Assembly: GCA_006937955.1 (NCBI GenBank)
Contig: SSNP01000019.1
Location: 4,905,068 to 4,969,067 of the forward strand
Direction: 5' to 3'
Origin: Pachypanchax playfairii
Taxonomy: Eukaryota; Chordata; Actinopteri; Cyprinodontiformes; Aplocheilidae
Length of the DNA: 64,000 nt
The first letter of the stretch is position 1, and each line of letters starts with the position of its first letter. This document shows, piece by piece, positions 46,801 through 58,042 of the stretch. The notes beneath the pieces are model-generated. The model had not been told where the DNA came from. It did not search any database and worked only from the letters and a program-made list of their open reading frames with translations. A program made the translations under genes and the position numbers.

Positions 46801-49800
46801 AACTGTGTTCAGCTGTTCATGCTGGATTTATTTAATATTTTATTTCAAACCTTTTTCTTGTTCTTGCAGGAGCTGCGAGGACACGTTGGATGGAGACATG
46901 GGAGGAGTTGATCCTTACGTGTGGGGCGTTCCCATGACGCTGGACAGAGGTAGCATGGCGTCACTGGACAGCACGTTGAGAAAACCCGTTCCCACTTCAT
47001 GGAGACAACCGGAACTATCGGAGGTGATCGCCATGTTGAACTACCGTCTAGAGCCCGTCAAGATCAACGCTGCAGCTTATCTCCAGCACCTCACATTCAA
47101 AAATGACAAGGTGAACTCTCCCCTACACTCACATCAACAATATGAAAACTTCCCTTTTCTGTCTTTTATGAAAAAGTCTTAGATCAACTTTCCTGTTGTG
47201 TTTCCAGGTGAAGTCAGACGTGCGTCGCATGAAGGGTATTCCATCCTTAGTGTCGATGTTGGACCACCCCAACAAAGACGTTCATCAATCAGCCTGCGGA
47301 GCGCTGAAGAATATTTCATACGGACGAGACGCAGATAACAAGATAGCCATTAAAAACTGCGACGGTGTTCCTGCTCTCGTCAGGTTACTGAGGAAAACCC
47401 ACGACCAGGACCTCACTGACACCATCACAGGTATCACCAACCACACGAACCAAATCCTAAAAAACAGTCAAAATTATTTCTATTTCATCGATTTTATTGC
47501 TACACAAGAAGATGAAAACAAACAAAAACATGTTCCCGTTTCCTCCCAGGCACCCTGTGGAATCTCTCCTCTCACGATTCGGTAAAGATGGAGATTGTGG
47601 ATCACGCTCTTCACGCCCTGGCGGATGAGGTGATCGTTCCTCACTCGGGCTGGGAGCGAGGCGGCAGCAGCGTGGGGGAGGAGAGCTGCAAACCACGACA
47701 TCTGGAGTGGCAGACCGCCTTGACCAACACTGCTGGCTGCCTCAGGTACAAAATGAAAGAAAAGAATATTGAAGCAAAAGTTTCAGACGAAAATGTGCAA
47801 TTATCTTGTTAACCTTCTACGTCTCCTGAGCAGGAACGTGAGTTCAGAGCGGACTGAGGCCAGGCGAAAGCTGAGAGAATGCACGGGATTGGTGGATTCA
47901 CTGATGTACATCGTTCAGTCACAAATCAACCGCACAGACGTGGATAATAAGGTCACTGTTCACACGAGACTTACTGTTTCTCCTTCACGTAGCGTTTATC
48001 TTAAACCTTTGTCTCCTTGTTTCTGTAGCTGATGGAGAACTGCGTCTGCCTCCTGAGGAACCTGTCCTATCAGGTTCACCGTGAAGTCCCTGGCTGTGAG
48101 CGCTACGCGGAGAGCGTCCCTCTCAACCAGGTCCAGACCCAGACCAACAAAGGAGGCTGCTTTGGTTCACGAAAGGGCAAAGGTCAGTATCAGATCTGAG
48201 AGTCTAGAGTTTCACTGTGACTGACGGGCAGTTAGTTGCTGGTTGGTTTGAGCTTGCTGGTGGTTGGAAGCACCTGTCGCTGTTTTTCACACTTTACCAC
48301 TGTTTCCTTCTCTTCTTCCTCTCGTCCTCCCTCCCTTCTTCACTCCTTCCTGTCTCTCTGCTGTGTTTAGACGAGTGGTTTTCCAAAGGTAAGATTTTTC
48401 CTCTTGGTGTTCTTATGAATGGTAGAAACTACGGCCATCACTTATTTTACTAACAGAGTAAAAGCCACAAGTTTGATGAGTTCACACACAGCACTGAGCA
48501 TGATCATGTTTTCATTGCATGTTGATGATGTTGGCTCCACTGGTTGCATGTTTCACATAAATAAATAAAATAAAAAAACAGAGTTAACGCCAGCTCGTTT
48601 CACCCAACGCGGTGTTATTTTTATTATCTGCCTTGTAGTTTATTAATATAATTCCCTTTTCTGCAGGAAAGAAAGATGGAGACGATGGAAGCGCAGATAC
48701 AATTGATATTCCAAAGAGGACAACACCTGCCAAAGGTGTGTGAGCTATTATTTAATTATATATGCTATTGTTATGCATAATTATACGTGGCTGTTTTTTT
48801 AAGTAACTGCTTTTATTTTGTTAAATGATTCTTTTATCCACGATGCAGTTTGTTGTTTTATAATTTGTTCCAGGAAAAATAAGCTAAAATTTATTAAGGT
48901 TGTTATTTTGTGTTTTTTTCTGTGTTTTAAATTCAAGTTATGGTTTAAAGGTCGTTCTCCAGCCTGACACGGCTCCACTGCAACCTCCAGATGTGTAAAG
49001 GTTCATTATCAGTGGATACGAACACAAATTCTGAGATTCAGATCTGTTTGATTTAGAAGAGAGACAAACTTATTCAGGAAAAGTTAGTTTGGACTTCTAG
49101 TTACTTCTGCCAGGAGGTTGTTTTCACCAGTTAACAAGATAACTCAATAAGTTCTGGATGGATTTTAATAACATTTTTGGGGAAATGTTACAATTGGTTT
49201 AAAGAAGAAGTGAGTAGATTTTGGGAATGATCGGCACCCAGAAATGTTTTAAGGATTCTTCATCATTGTGATATAGATCTGTTTTTAACAAATCTGCATG
49301 TAACTTCACAATACATGGTAAAAAAAAATACAGGGTGAGTTCTCAACAGGTTCTACATGATACCAAGGACTGATCTGGATCAAGGACTGGTCTGGATCAA
49401 GGACTGGTCTGGATCAAGGACTGGTCTGGATTGTTTCAAAATTCCAGATATTTTGATCCAGAAAAGAAAAAAATAGGAAACCTTCAGATTTTTTATCTCT
49501 GTAAGAACATTTGATGTCATAAACCTGCAACCAAAACCAAAATACAGTCGAGACTCTGTAGAATCAGACGTGTGTTAATGGATTTGATGTTCCTTCAAAA
49601 GTTCTGGAGCTCGATCCAGAAGAAAATCACCATCACTGAATAACTACTGAACTAATAATGAATCAATATCAATCCAGATGTTAAAGATGTTTTCATGGTC
49701 AGTGAATCTGATGATGTTGATACAACAAAGGCAAGGCTGTTATTCTTGATGTAAATCACATTATGGAGGGACTGATGAGGAGGTCTAATCTCTGAAGCCC

Positions 49801-51893
49801 CTTTCAGACAGGCCATGAAAAACAGTAACGTTCTGGACTTCATCCGTTTCGCTTTTAAGTCTGAAAGCACCGTTCTGGAATCTGTTCAGATAAACTGTTG
49901 TGAAACTTTTCTGGCTGAAGACCTAGTAACAAGAACCAACTTTTACCAGTACAGTGTTTGCGTTCAGACTGTCAGGAAATGTTCTGGATAAGCAGGAGGG
50001 GTGTGGGGCGGTGGGGAAACCGGGGGAATGCTGAAAACACACACATTGGTGAAGTATGTCACGTGAACAACAGTGTATGAGAACATGTGATTCCCCCCCG
50101 AATAAAACACTCTTAATCGTATTCATGTTCGTAGAATTGCTCATAAAGACGAGCACCATGAGTAGTTTACCCCCCCCCCCCCCCCAACAATCCTCCTGAA
50201 CATTTCCTTGCTGTGTGAAACTGGTGTGTCTGAAAAGACAATCTGATCAGATTGTCTGCAGATGTTCCAGAACTCCTGTCTGAAAGCAGCTTGAGTGGTT
50301 TTCAGGTTTTTGACTTTGTTCAGCTGGAATGTTTAAATTCTGTAAAGAACCTTTTCCTTTCTGTTGACGTCAGGTTTTGAGCTGCTGTTCCAGCCAGAGG
50401 TAGTTCGTATTTACACATCGCTGCTCAAAGAGAGCAAGAACCCGTCGGTGCTGGAGGCGGCTGCCGGTGCCATCCAGAACCTGTGTGCTGGCAGATGGAC
50501 TGTAAGTACACCAAGCAGAGACTTTCCATTCAGAATCCTGGTTTAGACCTTAGAACTTTGATTTAATTGGACTTCCTGATGTTCATGGCTGCCTGTCTGT
50601 GCTGTGCAGTATGGTCGGTATATCAGAGGCTCGGTGCGTCTAGAGAAAGGTCTCCCCTTGATGATTGAACTGCTCGGTCATAGTAACGATCGTGTGGTTC
50701 GAGCAATGTCTGGAGCCTTGAGGAACCTCGCCATCGACAACCGTAACTCTGAATTATTAGGTCAGGAAATGTTCTTAATTCACCTAAAGAAAATTTCTCA
50801 TTTATTGTGCAGAATGCTGACTGTGTGTGTTTCTCCTGCAGGTTTGCATGCTGTGCCCCACCTGGTGGCCTGCCTGCCTGGAGGCCAGTCCGGGCGCGCT
50901 CTGTCTGAGGAAACGACGGTGTCTGTGCTCAGCACGCTCGCTGAGGTGCTGGGCAACAATCTGGAAGCAGCAAAGATTCTCAGAGCCTCACAAGGCATCG
51001 AGAGGCTGGTGCTCATCACCAAGGATGGGTAGGTGAATCCTAAAAACAAGTAGGAACAGATTTTTTTTATTGGATTTGAGCAGATGCTTTCACAACGTCG
51101 CTCCGGTGTTGAGAAATAACTCGTGCCTGATCGTGTTAGATCTGTAACATGTAAACACGTATTTTGCAGCACGCGTTCAGACCGCGAGCTTCGAGGAGCA
51201 GCTCAGGTGCTGCAGCTGATCTGGGCTCACAAAGAACTGCGTCGGCCGATGGAGAAAGAAGGCTGGAAGAAGTCGGACTTCATGGTCAACCTGAACCCCA
51301 GTACCGCCACCACCAACGGCCCGAGCACCAGAGCTAACGGCGTCTACGAGGACAGCACCACACCGCTGCTGGACAGAGGTGCAGAAACGATTTACACCCC
51401 TTCAACTTTAAAAGATTTGACATCTTTGATTGTGTAAACCAGATTGTTGAACCGTTTCCTTCCTCAGGAGAGAAGAGGGATATGATTCCACTGAATGACC
51501 TTGGCCCTGGTGAGAACATTTATCTCTGCTGCTCTTCTTCTTCAGAACATTTAAACAGCTGATAAATGTGCTGATAATCGTTCTGACTCATCTCCTCAGA
51601 GGCCTACTCTACACTGGACCAGAGGGAGAGGAGACACACTCTGGATGAAGTCACTGACACTTTACCGGTACTTTAAATCATTATTACACTCCCACTTGAC
51701 TAACCCCCTGCCCCCCCCCCAACCAAATATTACTACATTTCTTCACTGCAACCTTTTAACCTCAGTTACTGACACTTGTCTCACATTCACTTCCTGTTTA
51801 CCTTTCTTTTCTTCTTCTCTGGTTGTCTCTCAGCGAGGGGTGTATGGGGGCAGAAAAGGCTCTTTGCCTCTGTTGGACTCCTATGATGGTTAG
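43821..51893 (+). CDS. ctnnd1: Catenin delta-1 (p120-catenin)
   Basis: Nineteen coding exons: 43821-43979, 45374-45442, 45524-45643, 45738-45970, 46507-46788, 46870-47110, 47208-47430, 47550-47745, 47834-47951, 48029-48182, 48371-48388, 48667-48735, 50374-50501, 50610-50760, 50842-51028, 51170-51378, 51468-51509, 51600-51667, 51834-51893. All are GT-AG with matching phases; total 908 residues. The N-terminal coiled coil (about 8-40) includes EVQFEQLTRALEEERR as in human p120 isoform 1. A Tyr/Gly-rich regulatory segment precedes armadillo repeats at about 335-825 (GALKNISYGRD, GTLWNLSSHDS, ENCVCLLRNLSYQ, AAAGAIQNLCAGRW). The basic loop CFGSRKGK...GKKDG is split by an 18-nt exon. p120 binds and stabilises classical cadherins at adherens junctions and inhibits RhoA. 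The C-terminal tail is shorter than in human (968 aa), and a further terminal exon is possible. Confidence 0.93.
48371..48388 (+). other. ctnnd1: ctnnd1 18-nt microexon (exon C equivalent)
   Basis: Adds six codons (DEWFSK) between RKGK and GKKDG. It is phase-preserving, so transcripts with or without it stay in frame. Position and residues match the alternative exon C of mammalian p120, which interrupts a basic nuclear-localisation stretch. Confidence 0.85.
48736..50373. other. ctnnd1 intron of 1.6 kb
   Basis: Holds a four-copy 17-bp minisatellite (49367-49432), a C run (50,170-50,186) and no other feature I can support. Confidence 0.5.
49367..49432. repeat. 17-bp minisatellite, about four copies
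   Basis: Unit GGACTGGTCTGGATCAA, copies starting at 49367, 49384, 49401 and 49418. The first has one substitution and the last is incomplete. Confidence 0.9.
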
Positions 51894-54245
51894 CCCCACC
51901 CCCTCCCCTCTACCCCCCCTCTGCATGTAACAGCATGGTATGTCTAAACGACCTCTAATCCTGCATGTTCTCGATGAGACGTCGTGTTTCTTTCATGTTT
52001 TCTTAGTGGAGGCCCGTCAGTAAACTGGTGTGTGTTCGCAGTGATGCCCTGAAACACAAACACGAGTTACTCTGTTTAACCCTTAATGTTCTGTGCTGTA
52101 CATGTTGTTACAGAACGTGATCCTCGTGGTTCATGCAGTGTTTCAGTTTAAAGCAGAGATTACAGATTATTTAATCCATAGTGTAACAGTTGTTGTTGTG
52201 TTGTCACAATATCAAAACTGACGTAGTTTTTACTCTACAGTCGATTGAACAGAACAAGTTGTTTCATCTTCACAAACTCCGACAAGTTTGTCAATAATGT
52301 TAATTTTCAGGAATTATAAATTAACAACACAAATATATTATTGTCGTATTCGTTTTAATTGTTGTAATTATTTTTAATGACCCGTTAAAAGGTAAATATT
52401 TGTTGCGTTCGTCACACCCGGATTCCTCGTCACATTTGTATTCTTTACACCTTTCAGTACATTGAGTTGTAAGCGCCCTCTTGTGGTCATGCAGGAGACT
52501 ACAAAAATGTAATTCCCCCAAATTAAAAGATTAATATTATTTATATTGCCATCTAGCTGAAACCAGTTTCAAGACAGTTTTCAGATCAGATTGTGACCTT
52601 CTAGATGTCATATTGGTAATTATTTATACAAATTAGGATAATTTTAAGTTTAATAAATCTTCATTTGATGCCTCCGTATTAATGTTTGGTATTTGTGACA
52701 TCATCAACGTGCCAGGTGACATGTTGTTTACTCATTATCTATTACGCAGTTTTAATTTCAGCTTTTTTCACATTTTTCTTCAGAAAAACTGATAGTGTGC
52801 ATCACCCAGACGGGGCCGTCGCCGCCCTACCACCGCTACTGAGGAGAGAAGCTTCCGGCGTCTCCTCGCTTTATCTCCACAGACGGAATGAAACTATGAG
52901 GGTTGGCATCCAAAGACAGATTTAATGCAGCGCGTTCGTACACACGCAGATTTATTTCATTCAACTGTAGCAGCAGAAATCTTTTGAGTTTATAAACTAG
53001 AATTGTCTCATGTAAATGCCTTTGACAATCATTCTGCTTTTAATTCATCATTTTTTACAATTTTATTTTATGTTACTGTCAAAAGAAACGTCTTTTCATG
53101 GTCGAAACATTGCTGCCAACATCATCATCCTGATGACAGATTTGTATTTAGACGTCTATGTTGGGTATATACTGTATATATAAAAGAAACAGGATGACTG
53201 CGCTAGTTTTGGCTCATTAATTTAAATTGTCCCTTTTTGCCGGGAATGTTGGGAAGCTGAATGCACCGACAGGCTGCCCTGTAGATGGAGAATGTTTATA
53301 TAGGAGTTATTTTCCTGTCTAGAGTTATTTTACCGACTGTTGGGATGAGCACAGACCTGAAAAGGCACGCGTGTGTGTGTGTGTGTGTGTATATTTGTCA
53401 AACGCTAAACCTGTGGCCGTGTGTGTATTTTGTGTTTAAAATAATTATGGACCTTTTATTTTTTTCCCCCTTTTTTTTTTTTTAAGTTTGTTTTTGCATG
53501 ATGGACCAGAAACCTAAAATACCACAAGTTGTTTTCAATATTTCTTTCTGGGACCTTTTTATTATTTTTTTAAACTTCCTGTTCCTGCTGCCTCTTTGTG
53601 GATTTTAGTTTAATTTTCAAGCCCAGATTTTAAAAAAAAATAAAGTTTTAGTTGATTTTTTTTTTTCTGGATTTATCAGATCCGTTCAGTTTGTGTCAAA
53701 CCTGATATTGAGATGTGAAGCTGTGATTCAACACTACGACATTCAAACCACTAAAATCGAACCATTCCTGACTTTACTGGAACGTCTACGTAGCTTATCA
53801 TGACCTGCACATCCAGTTAAATTAAACACAAATTTGGGAGGCTTCGTCACTCAGAGGAGACTCGAGTTTTCAGAATTGGGAGAGAGAATGTTTTTAATAG
53901 AATTTGGGAGGTAGACAAGCACATTTTATCATTTTGATTTTGTGTTTTTTATTTGTGAATCTTTTCCTTTCGTGTCTGGTTTGTTCTTTATTTCGGGGTT
54001 TGTATGTGGGTGAGCATTATGCCTTTTTTTTTTTTTTATTCATCTTTTACAGTTAAACAGACCTTTTTTTTTCTTGATCTTCTCACATACAGTATATTGT
54101 ACTGTTGCCTATCCATGTAAAATTATGATGTACCATTCACACCTGCCTTTTGCTCTGAACTGTTGCTTTTTCAGTGACCTGTGTTACTGGTAATAATGTT
54201 TTTTTTTTGTTTGTTTTTATAAATAAAGATCTTTTCTTAGATGAG
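51894..54245 (+). other. ctnnd1: ctnnd1 3' untranslated region with possible alternative last exon
   Basis: A strong acceptor (TTTTTTCACATTTTTCTTCAG) ends at 52783. Splicing GATG|GTTAGC (after 51889) to it would replace the final Gly with a short tail, EKLIVCITQTGPSPPYHRY, stopping at 52842. Joining the preceding exon (51667) to it would stop after two codons. Poly(A) signals AATAAA occur at 53639 and 54222-54227. The latter, followed by a change of sequence character, is the likely transcript end. Confidence 0.55.
52472..52488 (-). promoter_or_regulatory. CTCF-like motif 1 downstream of ctnnd1
   Basis: The plus strand reads AGCGCCCTCTTGTGGTC. The reverse complement GACCACAAGAGGGCGCT fits the vertebrate CTCF consensus as I know it. 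Confidence 0.5.
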
Positions 54246-56224
54246 ATTTGGCACTGTGTGATGTGTTTGAGGGTGAGATAAGAGGGAATTTCTGTCACTA
54301 AACATTTCTAATTAAAGAGGCAGTCAGTCTATGTAATTTTATCCTTCTGAACCTGAGAAGGCAAGTGGCAACCACACGAATTGGACTGTTTGATCTTCAC
54401 TCCATAAAATCAAAATGTTCCTTTAAGTTTGTGTTATTCAAATTATTTCCAGAATGAGTAAGAAACTCTTCACATTAATCTAAATTATTTTTTTTTTTAC
54501 TGTTTACGTGAGTCTTGTTTCAGACTTGTGAACATAATGTCCACTCTAACTCAGCAGGAGACTGTTGACATCCTCAGCTTTACCGTGGTCTCCGGTTACA
54601 TATCGACACGGTAAAGCATCGTGTTTGAGGGTTTCTCGAGGGCGTGAAGGAGTCTGGTTGTTTTCAGTATGTGGCACATCTGAAATGCATCCCAAACAGT
54701 TCAAGAAGCAGCTGCTGGATCACGAGGACTTAGAGCGTGTTGGAGAGTAAAGGTTTGATATTAGTCAGGCTGAGATGACTAATCTGTCAGTCAGTGATAC
54801 TGAATTCATTTTACTGTTTGGTAGACTATCTAGAGCTCAGATCACGCCCCGGGTTTTAGCAACATGGTGCAGTTTATATTATTAGGTTAATTGGTTATTA
54901 CTAGTTGGCACTTGTTAATGCTTCAGTTTATCTGCTGCAACAATGTGAAATTCTGTGTGGATTTTTTTTCCAAGCACAAAAATTCCTTCAGATTTCGATA
55001 CTTTTTACATTTTATTTTTTGTCATTTTAATGTAGACAAAAAATATTGCGTATGTAATAACTAGACATGGAAAGACATGGAAGTTGAAGTGAAAACTGAA
55101 TGAGCGCCCTCTAGTGGCTGGCTGCAGTTTAAGTTATAAGCCCCGCCCACTTTGTGTAACCCAGGGGGATATTCTTTTGAATAGAAATTAAATGAAATGA
55201 AAAATACTTTATTTATCCCAGAAGGGAAATTCAACGTTGTAGTAGTTTTTTGGGTTTTTTTTGTCCAACAATAAAAAAACAATAATGAAGACAATAATAT
55301 AATAATAACGATCAAGGAAAATAAAACACCTCAGGCAAATGCGTAAAAAATAAAATCATAGTTTTTTAAACACCATGATTGTGTGTTGGTTATAACTGAA
55401 CTGTTTGTTGGAGAGGGTTATAATTATATATTATAACATGTAAATATAAGATCTAGTGGAAATGTATAATTTAAAAATTAGTTCTTAAATCTACCACCAG
55501 AGACAAGAAATTCTTCTAGGATTAAATACAGCAGGTGAAAGAGGCGGGGCTTATGAAAAGGGTTTTTCCATGTGATACATTTAGCGTTAATGGGGTTTAT
55601 TAGCAATGGAAAGTGTAATTTGATGTAGATGATAAAACCTCTGAGCTACACTGGCGGTAATATAAAAACTCCTCAGAGCTGTAATATTAGAACTGTGATA
55701 AACAACCGAGAAACATAAATGTCCTCGAGCTGCTGCAGCACATTTCTGACATACGTGTGCGTGTGTGTGTGTATATCTGTTAGTCATAGTCTGTGTGTAA
55801 TATTTTAACCTGTGCAGCTGGCACACACACACACACACACACCCTTAACTCAGAGATCACTAAATGTAGCACCCCCCCCCCCCCCCCTTTCACCCCTCCC
55901 CTCGTACCGGTGTCCTGTCGTTTGGATGTCAGATCTATTTATGGTTCCCCTGCTGCTCTTCATTTCCTCTTCGTCTAAAGCTCAAAGAGGAGAAGCAACA
56001 TTTAATTCATGGTCAGGGTAAAGACCTCTGGGAGGACCACTTGATGAGAGAGGAACCGCTTGATTTTTGGTGGGATTCATTTATCTGTGGATTCATCGCA
56101 GTCATCAGGACTGAAACTACACTGGAGAGTTTAAGTTTGGATTTATGTTTCATAAACTCAGTCTGACATTTGGATGAATGTGAGTACAAACAGGTCAGTT
56201 TAAGAGTGAAAGGAAGGGTTACTC
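54246..56224. other. Intergenic between ctnnd1 and the small membrane-protein gene
   Basis: Contains a CTCF-like motif (55103-55120), a repeat piece with 'atactttatttatcccagaagggaaattc' (55,205-55,233, a motif common in teleost DNA), (GT)n near 55,757 and (CA)n at 55,822-55,842, and a C run at 55,871-55,887. No coding sequence supported before 56,225. Confidence 0.5.
55103..55120 (-). promoter_or_regulatory. CTCF-like motif 2
   Basis: The plus strand reads AGCGCCCTCTAGTGGCTG. The reverse complement CAGCCACTAGAGGGCGCT is a close CTCF-core match. Same orientation as motif 1. Confidence 0.5.
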
Positions 56225-56626
56225 ATGGCTTCATCTGGGGAACCGTCTTCTTCTGGTTTAGATGAAGAGTCCCAGGACTGGACACCGACCCCAGAGACCT
56301 CCCGTCACACAACCCACTCCGGTAACCAGAGTGGGTTCAGCAACCTGGGTTATGGACTCGGTGTGTTCTGGCAGCATCTAAGACCCTTCCTCCCATTCTT
56401 CCTCATCTGCTCCATGGTTATAGCTCTAGTTTACCTGATGCAGACCATCATCTACGGGGGGCCATTCAAAGACCCGCTCTTCTTTGTCAAGTTTTATGAG
56501 AGGTGGCCCCGACCAACTCCTCCTCCACAGGACTCTCTGTCACCTACCAAAGCTTTCAGCACGATCCCATCCCCATCACTCGTCCAAGTCTTAAACGATC
56601 TGCTGAAAGTCAATGAAACATCATAA
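56225..56626 (+). CDS. Unrecognised small single-pass membrane protein
   Basis: Single open frame of 133 codons starting at ATG 56225 in a fair Kozak context (ctcATGG). Residues 1-45 are Ser/Thr/Gly/Glu-rich and hydrophilic (SSSGLDEESQDWTPTPET). About 55-77 is a transmembrane helix (LPFFLICSMVIALVYLMQTI), preceded by an Arg (HLRP). The tail begins YGGPFKDPLFFVKFYERWPR, then PTPPPQ, and is Ser/Pro-rich. With no signal peptide, it is probably anchored by the central helix. No in-frame stop until TAA, and hydrophobic and charged segments alternate sensibly, which argues for a real gene. I do not recognise the family. It lies between ctnnd1 and btbd18 on the same strand; an upstream untranslated exon is possible. 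Confidence 0.6.
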   Translation: MASSGEPSSSGLDEESQDWTPTPETSRHTTHSGNQSGFSNLGYGLGVFWQHLRPFLPFFLICSMVIALVYLMQTIIYGGPFKDPLFFVKFYERWPRPTPPPQDSLSPTKAFSTIPSPSLVQVLNDLLKVNETS

Positions 56627-57984
56627 ACTGAAGAAACTGTTTCTTTTTGTGAAAAAACGTCATAAAAACCAGCAGACGGCTGTTTGACTGGGACAGACAG
56701 ACCTTCATAGCCTGTTTTCACCTTCTTAAAGTTCACTTTCACAAACCAGAAGTATGTATTTTGTAAAAGAATAAGACCAAAAACTGAACTTGTTTGACTT
56801 AAAAAGGAAACCGGGCATTTAAACATAAGAACATTTATTCCTGTGTGGAATACGAGATCGGTATCTCATGATTTATCCCTGTTTTATCCATCAATCAATC
56901 AATTCTGATTAAGCAAGTAAATCTGGAAAGTAAACGTCTGAACAGATCAAGTTAAAAATCCTTTACAAATGGAGTCAAACTTGTTTTGCACACAGGAAAA
57001 ATTAAAATCCCCCCAGTCAGATGAGCAGGACTCACTGAACGTTACTGGAAACTTCATGTTAAAGTTGTGCAAGAAGATCCAAGAAAACATGAAATTCTTC
57101 TCTTATTCACCGATGTGTCATACTGGATTTTTATATTTAGGAGCTACATGATTAACAATGATTTTTGGTTCATAATTGAAGAAATTAATTCTTAATCTGG
57201 ATTTTTTAACCTTTAAAATCAGGTCTTTATCTTTTTGCTTGATGATGTTATGCAGAGTTCATGTTGTGGAATGTAACATACAGTAACTGATAAAATTTGG
57301 CTTTTTTTATTTCTCAGGACATACAATCAGGAGCTTTGTTGACCAAGAACAAATGAAATAAATGAATCGATGCAAAAATTGTGTCAAAAATCCAAATTAT
57401 TTGATAAAATTGATTATTATTGTTGCCATCGCTGAAGCCCTCTGATATCCATCTATATCGTGTATTTATGCTAATGACTCTTATCATTTCTATTTCTATT
57501 CTGCAAAAATACCACAGTGAGCTGAAAAGTGAGAAAAACAATGACATTCTAATATTTTGTTAATTCATGTCCATCTGAAGACAGACAGAATGTGATGATT
57601 AAAATGTTTAATTGATGTAACAAAAACCCAAATATTTATTAGTTTAGTCTGTAATGTGTGTCTTTTTTAACTCTAACAGAATTTTAAGTAAGGATAAACT
57701 TTGCCAGAATGATAAATGTATGTAATTATATATAATTTACTCAGATTAAATGACAAAAATGAAATAATTTGTAAACGCTCTTGGTTTTTGTTTTTACTCT
57801 TTAACTGTCTGGCGGATGAAGCGCCGCTTTCGCCACCTGGTGGCGAAACCGAGAACTGCAGCGACCCTCACCCACATTAATGGCCAGTTAACCTTTGGTT
57901 GACATCCATGAATTCGACAGAAAATAAAAGAAACAAAATTAATTTTGGTCTAGCACAATGAAAAACATGACTCTGTTTTAAAGC
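56627..57984. other. 3' region of the small gene and spacer
   Basis: AT-rich, no further coding sequence supported. Contains the palindromic CTCF-like motif at 57828-57848. Confidence 0.45.
57828..57848 (-). promoter_or_regulatory. Palindromic CTCF-like motif 3
   Basis: TTTCGCCACC-T-GGTGGCGAAA is a 10-bp inverted repeat. On the minus strand it reads CCACCAGGTGGCGAAA, close to the CTCF core. It is also simply a strong hairpin. About 200 bp upstream of the probable btbd18 first exon. Confidence 0.4.
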
Positions 57985-58042
57985 GAACGTATCGGACTCG
58001 TTTCTCTTTCGGAACGGATTTGTTTCTGAGACCCGGCAGACG
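57985..58042 (+). other. btbd18: Possible btbd18 untranslated first exon (start approximate)
   Basis: CG-containing sequence ending in CCGGCAGACG|GTGAGTG, a strong donor at 58,043. No coding frame. Assigned to btbd18 only because that is the next gene downstream. Confidence 0.4.
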
